A stretch of 64,000 bases of DNA from Fluviispira sanaruensis (GCF_004295685.1 NZ_AP019368.1:1306364-1370363); one strand, 5' to 3'. Shown: positions 1 through 9,551, counted from the first letter of the stretch. A program made the numbers and translations. Notes: generated by a model not told the origin, from the sequence alone.

Positions 1-5
1 ACTGT

Positions 6-746
6 TTGGATAATAGTACTGTGAGCAGCTTGTACAACATATTTATTCCCAATAGAAGTCAAGGAAAAAAGAAATTTGCTGCTCAGTTCGAAAAGTCAAA
101 TTTTATATATTATCATGATTATGATGCAGCAAAATCTCTGTATAAGAAATTTCCAAATCACATAAGCGAAGAGCAATTATACTCTCTCTATGGTTATGCT
201 TTATTAAAAGATCCGGTTTTTGCAAATGAAATTCGTGCTAATATAAATACAAAGATACAAAGTGAAGAAGGATATGTTTGTAACTTTGTTAAGACATCTA
301 TTTTGGCAAGTTTAACGACTGCCCGTGATTATAAAACTCCTGTCGATCTTAAATATCTTGAAAATATGCTTTCTCGATACGATGTTTGCTATAATAAAGA
401 TCAGTCAGAAAATATAATTCATGTGCAAAAACTTTTTGATATTGTTCTATCTGCTGAAAACCGACTGGAAAAATTAGTTCCCTTATTGGGTAAAAGAAAG
501 TCAAAGAGTTTTCCCTATGCAGATTTCTCTGCCGCTAAAATTATTTTTAGCAGGTATCCAGATTATTTGAATGATGATCAACTTTCACTTTTATATGAGT
601 ATGCTCTTGCATTTGATCTTGATTTTGGAGAAGAACTTTTTAATTATTTTAAAAATGAAATTGAGGGGGCTCATATTTTTATCTATCATGAATTGAGTAA
701 AGAGGAAAAATCTGAGCTCATTCAAAGAATAATGTCAATACTTTAA
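6..746 (+). CDS. Hypothetical protein with internal duplication, possibly 5'-truncated by window edge
   Basis: I do not recognise a family. The frame opens with TTG at position 6 and is open to the window edge, so the real start may lie upstream and the N-terminus is uncertain. About 246 residues are visible, with no signal peptide or membrane segment. Two stretches align with each other: residues about 35-75 (YHDYDAAKSLYKKFPN, then EEQLYSLYGYAL) and about 170-210 (YADFSAAKIIFSRYPD, then DDQLSLLYEYAL). This points to a duplicated helical module of about 40 residues. The gene converges on the POT permease and their ends overlap by 4 nt. Confidence 0.6.
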   Translation: MDNSTVSSLYNIFIPNRSQGKKKFAAQFEKSNFIYYHDYDAAKSLYKKFPNHISEEQLYSLYGYALLKDPVFANEIRANINTKIQSEEGYVCNFVKTSILASLTTARDYKTPVDLKYLENMLSRYDVCYNKDQSENIIHVQKLFDIVLSAENRLEKLVPLLGKRKSKSFPYADFSAAKIIFSRYPDYLNDDQLSLLYEYALAFDLDFGEELFNYFKNEIEGAHIFIYHELSKEEKSELIQRIMSIL

Positions 747-2074
747 GCTGCACTTTGTTTTAAGATCGTCTTCTTTTCACGGTGAGCAGCTTCAACAAGA
801 TCAATCATTTTTGGTTTTACAATATAATATAATAAAGCAGCACAGAACATAAAGATAGTTATGAATAGATATATATAAAAGGGCTTTTCAATAGCATATG
901 AGCCGATCTTTGCTGCAATTAAACCTGTAATACCATAGCAAGATAAATAGATGGATTGAAAGAATGATTTGTAATTTTGTGGTGCAATAATACTGATTGC
1001 AGACATAATAACAGGATTTATGATTGTTTCACTTACTGAAAAAATAATCAAAAAGAGTGCGACTTCATAATATTGCAATGGTTTAGGCATGAAAGCAGGA
1101 ACGTCGAATTTTAACGTTAATAAAGTGAAATATAACAAAGCACATGCACATAAAAAAAGGGCAAAATTCATTTGGGAAAAAAAATGTGGATACTTATTTT
1201 TCAATGCTCTGCGCGATAAATAGTAAGTTATGATAGGAGTCGCTACCATTATGGTTAAACCTTCCAGAGCTGAAAAAAATGTCACTGGAATATTATAGTT
1301 AAACACAGTTTTTTGAGTGTGGTGCTCAATAAAAAGTGAAAGTGTGCCCGAAGCACTTAGATTGTATATGACTGCCCAAAAACTAAAGAAAACAATAGAA
1401 ATAATGAGCATATAAAGTGCTTTGTTTTGCACTTGAGATATTTTTTCTTTTTGAAATTTTAAGTTGATATTTTTGCTTGAATTGAAAACAAGATGCTTCT
1501 TTCCAAAATAAAAGATCATGATTCCAAGAGCCATGCCAAAACCTGCTGAAGTTAAGGCAATATGGTAACCATATTCCTGTAAAAGGAGACCTCCAGTAAC
1601 ACCAGCAAGCATAATTCCTAGATTGATTCCACAATAGTACCAGCAATAACCCGATTCTCTCCGCTTATCATTCCATTTATATAAATTACCGAGAAGTGCA
1701 GGAATGCAGGGTTTAAAAAATGCTGTTCCAGTGGCAATTAAAAATAATGCGATATATAAAAATATAATATTGGCCGAGAAAAGCATACAAAAATGGCCAA
1801 ACATTATTATTGTACCACCTAATAAAATCGAACGAAAATGCCCAAGAAATTTATCGGCAATTAATGAACCAAAAATTGGAAAAATATATGCAGCAAGTGT
1901 GTATAAACCACCTAAAGTGAGAGCTTCTGCTTTACTCCATCCCAATCCATGTTCAGAAACTGGAGAAGAAGCGTATAAAACAAGTAAAAAAGAGAGAGTA
2001 TAAAAACTCAAACGTTCAAAAACTTCGGTCAAGGCAAGAACATACATGCCTTTTGGATGTGATAATGTCATCAT
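743..2074 (-). CDS. POT/PTR2-family proton-coupled peptide permease (paralogue 1)
   Basis: This is a polytopic inner-membrane protein of the proton-dependent oligopeptide transporter branch of the MFS, expected to import di- and tripeptides with protons. The N-terminus carries the family pattern PKGMYVLALTEVFERLSFYT (an E-R-x-S/F-x-Y type motif in TM1), followed by about 12 hydrophobic segments and the FFKPCIPALLG segment typical of POT TM4-5. The frame is open back to 2140. I chose the ATG at 2074 because it aligns with the start of the paralogue at 3330-4667 and follows a purine-rich stretch (GAAAGAAAAG); ATG 2086 is an alternative. Two such permeases would suit a cell that lives on peptides released by secreted proteases. 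The substrate is inferred. Confidence 0.85.
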   Translation of the reverse strand: MMTLSHPKGMYVLALTEVFERLSFYTLSFLLVLYASSPVSEHGLGWSKAEALTLGGLYTLAAYIFPIFGSLIADKFLGHFRSILLGGTIIMFGHFCMLFSANIIFLYIALFLIATGTAFFKPCIPALLGNLYKWNDKRRESGYCWYYCGINLGIMLAGVTGGLLLQEYGYHIALTSAGFGMALGIMIFYFGKKHLVFNSSKNINLKFQKEKISQVQNKALYMLIISIVFFSFWAVIYNLSASGTLSLFIEHHTQKTVFNYNIPVTFFSALEGLTIMVATPIITYYLSRRALKNKYPHFFSQMNFALFLCACALLYFTLLTLKFDVPAFMPKPLQYYEVALFLIIFSVSETIINPVIMSAISIIAPQNYKSFFQSIYLSCYGITGLIAAKIGSYAIEKPFYIYLFITIFMFCAALLYYIVKPKMIDLVEAAHREKKTILKQSAA

Positions 2075-2442
2075 CTTTTCTTTCATGTATAGTGTTAAAA
2101 AAAATAATAGGAATTCAAATATTAAATTTTTAGCTAGCAAAAATGAATTTAGTCAATGAGAGAATGAATTCAAGTGTTTTTTTTCTTGTATTTTTGTCAT
2201 TAATTCTTAAAAATTACAAATTATTTTTTTTGGACTTCTTTATTATGTTCAACTTTATGTATGTTAAGAGCACATATTTAAAAAAAATTAAATAATTAAT
2301 TTAAAATATATTTTTTTTAATTTTTTTTCTTAAAAAGGTGAATTGTCACTTTATTGAAACAGATTAGACAAATCGAATTTTTAAAAACGCTTATATATTG
2401 TGCAAAATATTTATTTTTAAATGTATAAAATACACTATGTAG
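2075..2442. other. Gene-free AT-rich spacer
   Basis: About 370 bases between the first POT permease and the MscS gene, made almost entirely of A/T runs. It should contain the promoter of the permease, but I see no convincing -35/-10 pair, hairpin or short gene. Confidence 0.5.
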
Positions 2443-3312
2443 TTAATTGTCGAAAATAGAAGCACCTGTTCTGAGATCCGAATTGATCTTTACTTCTTGC
2501 GCAGCAAGTTCCAAATAGCGACGTAAAATCGCTTGCTGGGTTCTATTTGTTTGCATGCATGGGCATGGAATGCGCACGACGAGATCGATTCTCTCAGGAG
2601 ATGGGAGAACGAGGGATATTCTTGGATCGATACTCGCTGGTCCTAGAACAAAAGCATTGTTTTTACTGTTAAAAAACTTTTTTGCTTCTGTTAGGAACGG
2701 AGTGGTTATTTCTTTTGCAGCAAAGAGCAGGAGAGATTCACATTGTCGCCAATCCTGTGTGTTCGCTATGGGGACGGTAAAGGAATGAAAGACATACTTT
2801 TCATTATGGCTTTCTCGTGAAACAGAAAAAGTCAAATAGAGGCTGTTTGGGATAACAAGTGTGCGTCCAGTGTATTGGGAAAGCTGTCCCGTGGGGCCAA
2901 TCTCGAGGAGAGTTGTGGTTAAAAATTTATAATCAACAACATCGCCACGGAAAGTCGCTATTTCTATTCTGTCTCCCACAGAAAATGGTTTCGCAACCCA
3001 CTTATAAAACCCTCCCACAAAACAAAGAATAAACTCTTTTGTCGCTATGGCTAAAGCGGCTGCAATGGCGACAAAAGAGAGAGCTATCGTTTTAAGTTCA
3101 TTCGACCAAATTGTGATGAGAGAGAAAAAAATGATTACTATGAATGCATTTTTAACACGAACAGTTATGTTTATCTTGCTTTCCGCAGGACTTATTTTGA
3201 GCTGAGTGATTTGTCTCACAACCAAAAAGCGAATTGCGAGTAATGTGATAAAAACAACGACTGAAGTAAAAATATTCTGTACATAATATTTATCCTGGAA
3301 AAACTCGTACAT
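2443..3312 (-). CDS. MscS-family mechanosensitive ion channel
   Basis: A small-conductance mechanosensitive channel of 289 residues, close to E. coli MscS in length. It would open under hypo-osmotic membrane tension to release solutes. The N-terminal third holds several hydrophobic helices, including a Gly/Ala-rich pore-lining segment (ALSFVAIAAALAIATKEF, then CFVGGFY). It is followed by the MscS beta domain (VGDRIEIATFRGDVVDYKFL and GRTLVIPNSLYL, the P-N-S hallmark) and a C-terminal alpha/beta domain. AGGAATATC before the ATG supports the start. It lies 17 bp from the end of the second POT permease, in the same direction, so the two are probably co-transcribed. Confidence 0.88.
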   Translation of the reverse strand: MYEFFQDKYYVQNIFTSVVVFITLLAIRFLVVRQITQLKISPAESKINITVRVKNAFIVIIFFSLITIWSNELKTIALSFVAIAAALAIATKEFILCFVGGFYKWVAKPFSVGDRIEIATFRGDVVDYKFLTTTLLEIGPTGQLSQYTGRTLVIPNSLYLTFSVSRESHNEKYVFHSFTVPIANTQDWRQCESLLLFAAKEITTPFLTEAKKFFNSKNNAFVLGPASIDPRISLVLPSPERIDLVVRIPCPCMQTNRTQQAILRRYLELAAQEVKINSDLRTGASIFDN

Positions 3313-3329
3313 GATATTCCTTTAAACAA

Positions 3330-4667
3330 CTATTTTTTACTGCCATAATGTAAGGCTGCCTGTTCTTTAGCAGCTTCCATAGCAGTTTTTATCATTTTTC
3401 CTTTTAGGAAGAAATATAAAACAGTGCCAATCAATAAGATAAAACTTAAAGTCAAAAATGTTTTAAAGGGGAACTCGAGAGATATGGCCCCAATTTTAGC
3501 CGCTATAATTCCAGTTAAGCCAAAAGTGGCTAAATAAAAAGCTTGGAAAAGGGATTTCAATTTCATAGGTGCAATCAAACTAATAGCAGACATCATCACA
3601 GGAGAAATGACCGTTTCACTGACTGAAAAAAGAATGATGAAAAAAGCAATTTCATAATATTGAAATGGTTTTTCTCCAGTTAGAGAATTTTGTCCAATAT
3701 AAGCAAGGTAACTAAAGTAAAATAAGGAAATGGAGCAGAGCAAAAGCGCAAAATTCATTTGGGTAAAAAAATGGGGGTATTTATTCCGTAAAGCCATTTT
3801 TGCAAGAAAATAAGTTATGACAGGGGTTGAAGAGATAATAGTGAGACTTTCAAGCGATTGAAAGAATGTTGCAGGGATATTATAATTAAATAGTGTTTTA
3901 TTTGTCTGATTTTCAATAAATAAAGTTAAAGTACCAGATATGGCAATATTATAAATAATGGCCCAGATAGCAAAAAAGACAAATGCGATAAGGAGTGAAA
4001 TGAGTGCTTTTTTTTGTTTGCGCGTAATCGGTTGATGGTTTTTTTCATCGTGCTTTGATTTACGAATGACTTTGTCGAGAACAAGATGTTTACGGCCTGC
4101 AAAGAAAACAATCATTCCGAAAATCATCCCCACGCCTGCGGACGCAAGCGCAACGCGAAAACCAAAATGTTGTAGGAGGAGACCGCTGCTTATCCCTGCA
4201 ATCATAGCGCCTAAGTTGATTCCAAAATAATACCAGCTAAAGCCAGATTCTCGTCGTAAATCATCCGGAGAATACAATTGACCGAGAAGAGCAGGCATAC
4301 AAGGTTTAAAAAAACCTGTTCCTGATGCGACGCAAGCAAGTCCGATATAAAAAAAGTTTGAATAATCTGAAAAAAACAGTAAAAAGTGTCCTAATATAAT
4401 AACAAATCCACCCAAAATAACCGCTTTATAACGACCTATAAATCTATCTGCAATAAAGGAGCCTAAAATGGGTAAAGTGTAAGCAGCCATTGTATATAAA
4501 CCAACAAGGGCAAGTGCTCTTTCATTGCTCCAACCCAGCCCTTTATTTTCGACCGTTGCCGAAGCGTAAAGAACAAGTAAAAAGCTGAGAGTGTAATAAC
4601 TTAAGCGCTCAAAAACCTCTGTAAATGCTAGAATATACATACCTTTAGGCTGTGACTTTTGTTTCAT
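3330..4667 (-). CDS. POT/PTR2-family proton-coupled peptide permease (paralogue 2)
   Basis: A 445-residue polytopic membrane protein clearly paralogous to the gene at 743-2074. They share PKGMYILAFTEVFERLSYYT at the N-terminus, the FFKPCMPALLG segment, and near-identical spacing of about 12 membrane helices. The family imports small peptides driven by protons. The two paralogues flank an mscS gene on the same strand, which suggests a local duplication followed by insertion or retention of the channel gene. The start fits the paralogue alignment. The 229-bp spacer to purM shows no clear terminator. Confidence 0.87.
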   Translation of the reverse strand: MKQKSQPKGMYILAFTEVFERLSYYTLSFLLVLYASATVENKGLGWSNERALALVGLYTMAAYTLPILGSFIADRFIGRYKAVILGGFVIILGHFLLFFSDYSNFFYIGLACVASGTGFFKPCMPALLGQLYSPDDLRRESGFSWYYFGINLGAMIAGISSGLLLQHFGFRVALASAGVGMIFGMIVFFAGRKHLVLDKVIRKSKHDEKNHQPITRKQKKALISLLIAFVFFAIWAIIYNIAISGTLTLFIENQTNKTLFNYNIPATFFQSLESLTIISSTPVITYFLAKMALRNKYPHFFTQMNFALLLCSISLFYFSYLAYIGQNSLTGEKPFQYYEIAFFIILFSVSETVISPVMMSAISLIAPMKLKSLFQAFYLATFGLTGIIAAKIGAISLEFPFKTFLTLSFILLIGTVLYFFLKGKMIKTAMEAAKEQAALHYGSKK

Positions 4668-4896
4668 TTGTGTTATCTCGCAAAAAAATAATAAAATAGT
4701 TAATCAAAAGCTTTTTGTGCAATTTGACCTTTTAAAAATAGAGCATACCTTAAATGAGGACAAGATTTTTTGGTTTGATTTTTGACTGAGCAAGTAAGTG
4801 ACTTTTTCTTTATTAATATAAATAAATACAGTTATTTTATTTTTTAATTAAATCAATAAAGAATTATTAATCGTTTATTAAAGTGAAGATTTTTTA

Positions 4897-5844
4897 TTAT
4901 TTTCGTATTACTTTGCCAAAAATAAATGCTTCGGGTAAGAATTCACTTATTTTTCCAAGATCTTTTTGATCGACGATGAGGGTAAATCCTAAACCCATAT
5001 TCCAAACAGTATAAGCTTCATCATCAGTGATATTTCCGAGATTTTGAAAGTATTTCATGATCGCTGGAGTCGATATTTTTTCTTTATCAACTTGATAGCG
5101 TAAATCTGCAGGCAAAATCCGGCTGATATTTGTCAGACCACCACCTGTAATATGCGCCATCCCTTTTATGCTAAGCTGTTTTTTTAATTTTAAAATATCT
5201 TTTACATACAGGCGGGTTGGTTCAGTTAAAAATTCTCCAATGGTTTTGTCAGCAAAAGAATCTTGCAATTGGATATTATTATCTCGCATTATTTTACGCA
5301 CTAACGAATAACCATTTGAATGGAATCCACTGCTCGGTAAACCAATTAAAATATCACCTGCTTTGATATCTTTTCCGTCGATAATTTCATTGTTGTAAAC
5401 TTCGCCAACGGCAAAACCAGCAAGATCGAATTTATTGTTGTCGTAAAATCCAGGCATCTCTGCAGTTTCTCCTCCTAAAAGGAGACATCCTGACTCTTTA
5501 CAAGCACGAACAATTCCTTTGATCACTCTGTGTGCAACATCGATATTGAGCTTGCCTGTGGCAAAATAGTCGAGGAAAAAAAGTGGGCGTGCTCCACAGA
5601 CAATGAGATCGTTTACGCTCATGGCGACAAGATCTTGTCCAAGATCTTCATACCGCTCCATTTTAATGCCGAGTTCGAGTTTAGTTCCCACTCCATCGGT
5701 GCATGCAACTAAGGAACGCTCTTCATCGAAGGGGTAAAGACCGGCAAAACCACCGATAGATGGGTTTATTTCTTTGATTTTATCAACGAGATATTCACCT
5801 GCAGCAATGCTAACACCTGATTTTTCATAAGTTTGACTTGTCAT
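4897..5844 (-). CDS. purM: Phosphoribosylformylglycinamidine cyclo-ligase (AIR synthetase)
   Basis: Catalyses ATP-dependent ring closure of FGAM to AIR, step 5 of purine synthesis, in the cytosol. Family signatures are YEKSGVSIAAGE near the N-terminus, TDGVGTKLELGIKM, GQDLVAMSVNDLIVCGARP, FFLDYFATGKL, and GGETAEMPGFY. The open frame extends upstream to 5916, but ATG 5844 matches the usual PurM start and has a GGAG ribosome binding site (GGAGAAAAATATT), so I shortened it. It overlaps the end of purN by 20 nt and is the last gene of the purine operon. Confidence 0.95.
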   Translation of the reverse strand: MTSQTYEKSGVSIAAGEYLVDKIKEINPSIGGFAGLYPFDEERSLVACTDGVGTKLELGIKMERYEDLGQDLVAMSVNDLIVCGARPLFFLDYFATGKLNIDVAHRVIKGIVRACKESGCLLLGGETAEMPGFYDNNKFDLAGFAVGEVYNNEIIDGKDIKAGDILIGLPSSGFHSNGYSLVRKIMRDNNIQLQDSFADKTIGEFLTEPTRLYVKDILKLKKQLSIKGMAHITGGGLTNISRILPADLRYQVDKEKISTPAIMKYFQNLGNITDDEAYTVWNMGLGFTLIVDQKDLGKISEFLPEAFIFGKVIRK

Positions 5845-6418
5845 AAATATTTTTCTCCTGGCCAAGAATTTTTGCGAGTGTGGATGTGAGCAATTTATGT
5901 TCCAGTGGGCGAACACGCTCTTGCAGCTGATGCGCGGATTCTAAAGGTAAAATTGGAAATTCAATTGAGCTGAGTACGGGCCCCGCGTCGAGCTCTTCTA
6001 TCACTTCATGTACAGTTAATTCCCAGCGTGAAAAATGATTCTTTATTGCATATTCATAGGCGTTTGCACCTTTGTATGTATTGAGATTCGCTGGATGTAA
6101 ATTTATAAGGAGTGGTGGTGGTTGAATATTCTTCAGTTCAGTAAAAAACGTATGTGTCAACACCCGCATATAACCCGCAAGGACAATGACTTTGATATTT
6201 TTTATTGTTGTTAATTTATTAATAATCTCAATTTCGTGATCTGCGCGAGATAAATAATGTGTGTGCGGAATAACAAAGCAAGGAATATTTTTATTTTGCG
6301 CTTTTTTTATTACAAGAGCTGTTTCTTTATTGCAGATAAGCGCTTTGACATCCATAGGAAAAGCATTTGCTATCGCTTCAAAATTGGTGCCAGATCCACT
6401 GGCAAAAACGACGATCAT
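5825..6418 (-). CDS. purN: Phosphoribosylglycinamide formyltransferase
   Basis: Transfers a formyl group from 10-formyl-THF to GAR, step 3 of the pathway. It is 197 residues, near the normal length. Visible motifs are FASGSGTNFEAI (phosphate-binding loop), INLHPANLNTYKG (the catalytic Asn and His of the N-x-H-P motif), and EELDAGPVL with the catalytic Asp. The start codon overlaps the purC-purD stop as ATGA, indicating translational coupling. The C-terminus overlaps the start of purM. The residues after the N-x-H-P motif differ from the common SLLP form, but the catalytic triad is intact. Confidence 0.93.
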   Translation of the reverse strand: MIVVFASGSGTNFEAIANAFPMDVKALICNKETALVIKKAQNKNIPCFVIPHTHYLSRADHEIEIINKLTTIKNIKVIVLAGYMRVLTHTFFTELKNIQPPPLLINLHPANLNTYKGANAYEYAIKNHFSRWELTVHEVIEELDAGPVLSSIEFPILPLESAHQLQERVRPLEHKLLTSTLAKILGQEKNIYDKSNL

Positions 6419-8754
6419 AAAGTTTCTTTCAATTGAGTTTGCTCTTGGGATGTTTCACAAAACTCTTTGCCAATATCTGTTCTAAAATGAGGTTTGCTTA
6501 AACTTTCATCGGAATTTTTTAAATAATAATTTTCAATTGCGCAGTAAATATTTTTTTGTGCTTGGGTAAATGAACTTGAACTTGCTAATAAACCAAATGC
6601 CCGCCCGCCTATTGTTGTGCTGTCAGGTTCGATTGCAGTGGGAATAAATTCACAGGAACTTTGTTGTAAATTATTATTTATGAGTTCACGACGTGGCGCC
6701 GATTTTTCGGGATATTCCGGCGAGGCCGCAACGAGGAAAATTCTTTTTAATTTGTCGTGATTAAATTCATCTCCCGATTTATTTGATAGTGAAAATGAAT
6801 TACCTTTTGCTGTATTAAATAATTCCGTATAAAAATCCCTTTGTAATCCTGGTAACAAAACCTGCGTTTCGGGATCACCTAAGCGGCAGTTGTATTCGAG
6901 TAACCATGCTTCTTGCTTTTCATCGACCATAAAACCAGCAAATAAAAACCCTCTATAAGGTGTATTTCTTTTTGAAAGTTCATTGAGAGTTTTTTCGAAG
7001 GTTGTTTTGATCTGTCCCATTATTTTTTCACTTAGACACACAGGACTGACGGAACCCATTCCACCTGTATTGGCGCCCGTTTGTCCATCATTGCGGCGTT
7101 TATAATCTCTTGCCATAGGTAACAGTCGAAACTCATTACCATTGCATAAAGCAATAGCAGATATTTCTTCGCCTTTTAGAGTCTCTTCAATAAGGAAACA
7201 AGGACTTTTCTTTTGTTTGCTATAGGTATCTGTTTTTACTTGTGCGGATAGTTTTTCCCAATCAGGTAAATTCTGATCAATAGCAACAAGAGCATTATGT
7301 ACATCTTCTTTCGTAAATAAAACAAAAACACCTTTCCCCGCAGCCAACCCATCGTACTTCAACACACAGGGAAGATTAAATTGAGTGGTGTCATTTATTT
7401 CTAAATAATTGTGTAAAAGATTTTTTAAATCATTCCACGTAACAATTTGAGCAGCTGCAGTTTTTATTCCTGCAGCTTGAATAATTTCTTTGCAAATAAT
7501 TTTACTGGATTCCAGTGCTGCACAGGCGAGTGAAGGAGCAAGTACCGGTATATTATATTTTGCACAGGCAGATTGTATACCTTGAGCTATGGGAAGTTCA
7601 GGTCCTGCAACAACAAGTCCGATTTGATTGTCGCTGGCATATCGAGCAATATCATCAACGTTTGAAAATGGACACAAACGATATTTTGGGTGTTCCCATT
7701 TTCTTTTGCCTGAGGCACAAAAGACATTTTTGACTTCAGGTAGTTTTGCAAATGCAGAGAATAAAGAATAATCTCGCCCACCGTTGCCAATAATTAAAAC
7801 ATTTTCAGGCATCAATGAAAGTTTTATAGCACTTGCAAAAATGTTAGGGGAAATTGGCCAAGGGATAAGATTGGGTTTGGAAATTTCATAGGGAGAAATA
7901 TCGCCAACAAATATACGAAACATTTCTTGATAACGCTCTGAAATATTATTTGCTATCTTTTCTGTTACATTAGTGTCTTGGAATACAGGGTGATTGGCAG
8001 GATTCCCCTTAATCTCTTCTGGTTTTCCTAAAAACTTTATGAGTTCTTCGCGCAAAAACTCTTTGGATAACTGCTTAGGATTCTTGCTACTTGCTTCATT
8101 TAATAACCAATAACGAGAAGAGTCAGGAGTGTGGACTTCATCAACTAAGATAATTTTATTTTCGAAGATCCCCATCTCATATTTGGTGTCAACTAAGACT
8201 AAATTTCTTTTTTGTGCTTCAAGACTGCCGAATTCGAAGAGTTCTAAAGCTTTATTTTCGACGAAATCCCAATTGTCTTTTCCTATTATTTCCCTCGCTC
8301 GAGCACAAGAAATTGGAAGATCATGTCCCCCATCCGCTTTGGTTGTGGGAGTGATAATTGGCTTAGAAAATTTTGCATTTTGTTGCATGCCGTGCGGTAA
8401 AGTAACAGCGTACTCAGCATAGACACCTTCAACGCCTTTGCTCTCATAAAGGCGCCAAATACTTCCTGTTAAATACCCACGTACAATGATTTCGATTGGA
8501 AATACTTTTGTTTCTTTAACAAGCGTATGGGTTTCATTTAAACAGCCGATTAAGTTATTTTCGATAATATGAGCGGTCTTTTGAAAATAATAAACGGAGA
8601 GCGCTTGGAGAATTTCAGCTTTTTTTTCAATTTCAAATGGGAAGATAAAATCGAATGCAGAAATACGATTGCTTGTTTGCACAATTCTTGAGTTATTATC
8701 GAGAACTGCGCTGTTACGTACTTTGCCAATATAAATATTTTGTATGCTCGTCAT
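6415..8754 (-). CDS. purC-purD: Fused SAICAR synthetase (PurC) and GAR synthetase (PurD)
   Basis: A single open frame of 779 codons carries two purine enzymes. Residues 1-about 300 are PurC (step 8, CAIR plus aspartate to SAICAR), with FPIEIIVRGYLTGS and VDTKYEMG signatures. Residues about 315-745 are PurD (step 2, PRA plus glycine to GAR), an ATP-grasp enzyme with IGNGGRD, LKYDGLAAGKGVFV, TGANTGGMGSVSP and LEYNCRLGDPETQVLLPGL. The linker is only about 15 residues. An internal ATG at 7812 begins the PurD part but has no Shine-Dalgarno sequence, so a true fusion is likelier than two genes. The PurD P-loop reads GGRDYS rather than the common GGREHA. purN follows with an ATGA overlap. Confidence 0.93.
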   Translation of the reverse strand: MTSIQNIYIGKVRNSAVLDNNSRIVQTSNRISAFDFIFPFEIEKKAEILQALSVYYFQKTAHIIENNLIGCLNETHTLVKETKVFPIEIIVRGYLTGSIWRLYESKGVEGVYAEYAVTLPHGMQQNAKFSKPIITPTTKADGGHDLPISCARAREIIGKDNWDFVENKALELFEFGSLEAQKRNLVLVDTKYEMGIFENKIILVDEVHTPDSSRYWLLNEASSKNPKQLSKEFLREELIKFLGKPEEIKGNPANHPVFQDTNVTEKIANNISERYQEMFRIFVGDISPYEISKPNLIPWPISPNIFASAIKLSLMPENVLIIGNGGRDYSLFSAFAKLPEVKNVFCASGKRKWEHPKYRLCPFSNVDDIARYASDNQIGLVVAGPELPIAQGIQSACAKYNIPVLAPSLACAALESSKIICKEIIQAAGIKTAAAQIVTWNDLKNLLHNYLEINDTTQFNLPCVLKYDGLAAGKGVFVLFTKEDVHNALVAIDQNLPDWEKLSAQVKTDTYSKQKKSPCFLIEETLKGEEISAIALCNGNEFRLLPMARDYKRRNDGQTGANTGGMGSVSPVCLSEKIMGQIKTTFEKTLNELSKRNTPYRGFLFAGFMVDEKQEAWLLEYNCRLGDPETQVLLPGLQRDFYTELFNTAKGNSFSLSNKSGDEFNHDKLKRIFLVAASPEYPEKSAPRRELINNNLQQSSCEFIPTAIEPDSTTIGGRAFGLLASSSSFTQAQKNIYCAIENYYLKNSDESLSKPHFRTDIGKEFCETSQEQTQLKETL

Positions 8755-8765
8755 TACAGATTTCC

Positions 8766-9551
8766 TTAAAAGTAACGCTGAATAGCTACTAAATTATCTT
8801 TCATTTGTTCAAGTGATATATTTCCGCCCGCAAATACGCCGCGACTCACTGGGAAAGTAATTTCATTGGGATGATTCGCACATTTACTGATAATTTTCCA
8901 ATCCGCTCCTTGAGCGCCCAACCCTGGAGAAAGTACAGACAGTTCACTTGCTTTTAATTCATCTGAAAAAAGAATATTTTCTCTATTTGCCCCAATAACA
9001 ACACCAATCAATTTATTTAAATCTTCTTGGTTTGCAAAAATTTTTTCTCGCAATTGCTGACATGCTAACAGCGTTCTTCTCCAATTTTCATCGATAAATG
9101 AAAGTTCGCCTGTGCTAGATTCACTGGTTGCACACAGTACATAAACACGGCCTTTGCGATCCGCTTTCTTTGCGCATTCTTCAAAAGCCAATTCCAACGT
9201 TTGTTCTCCTAAAAATGGACTGATAGTTAATGCATGCGCTTGTAAAGTTCCAAAGACAAAATGCAAATAAGCTTTTAGAGTCGTTGATATATCGTTAAAT
9301 TTTGCATCGATAATAATAGTATATTTATCATTGTAGCGGTTAACGAATTCTTCTAATAAAGAAATACCTTTGCTTCCATAAGCAAGAAAATATGCCAACT
9401 GTGGTTTTAAGACTTTATCGTTTAATTTGTTTCCATAAAAGTCTAGGATTTCCATATGTGTATAAACGGCAGAGCGAAAACTTTCAAAATTTTGCTGAGT
9501 AGGATTGGGATCGATGCCAAGACAAAAATTTATATTTTTATATGTTTTCAT
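8766..9551 (-). CDS. pyrF: Orotidine 5'-phosphate decarboxylase-like protein inside the purine operon
   Basis: Decarboxylates OMP to UMP, the last step of pyrimidine synthesis. At 261 residues it resembles the longer 'type 2' PyrF branch. It keeps the D-x-K-x-x-D catalytic pattern (D82, K84, D87 in IDAKFNDIST) and SPGLGAQGADW near the C-terminus. The usual DAKRGDIG context is altered: Phe-Asn replaces Arg-Gly. LKPQLAYFLAYGSKG fits the substrate-side strand. It overlaps purK by 14 nt and lies 11 bp before purC-purD, so it must be expressed with purine genes. Most likely it is a working OMP decarboxylase; a modified specificity cannot be excluded. Confidence 0.85.
   Translation of the reverse strand: MKTYKNINFCLGIDPNPTQQNFESFRSAVYTHMEILDFYGNKLNDKVLKPQLAYFLAYGSKGISLLEEFVNRYNDKYTIIIDAKFNDISTTLKAYLHFVFGTLQAHALTISPFLGEQTLELAFEECAKKADRKGRVYVLCATSESSTGELSFIDENWRRTLLACQQLREKIFANQEDLNKLIGVVIGANRENILFSDELKASELSVLSPGLGAQGADWKIISKCANHPNEITFPVSRGVFAGGNISLEQMKDNLVAIQRYF

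Noticed and set aside
7812-8754. Separate purC and purD genes with a start at 7812
   Set aside because: The frame is continuous and there is no Shine-Dalgarno before the internal ATG.
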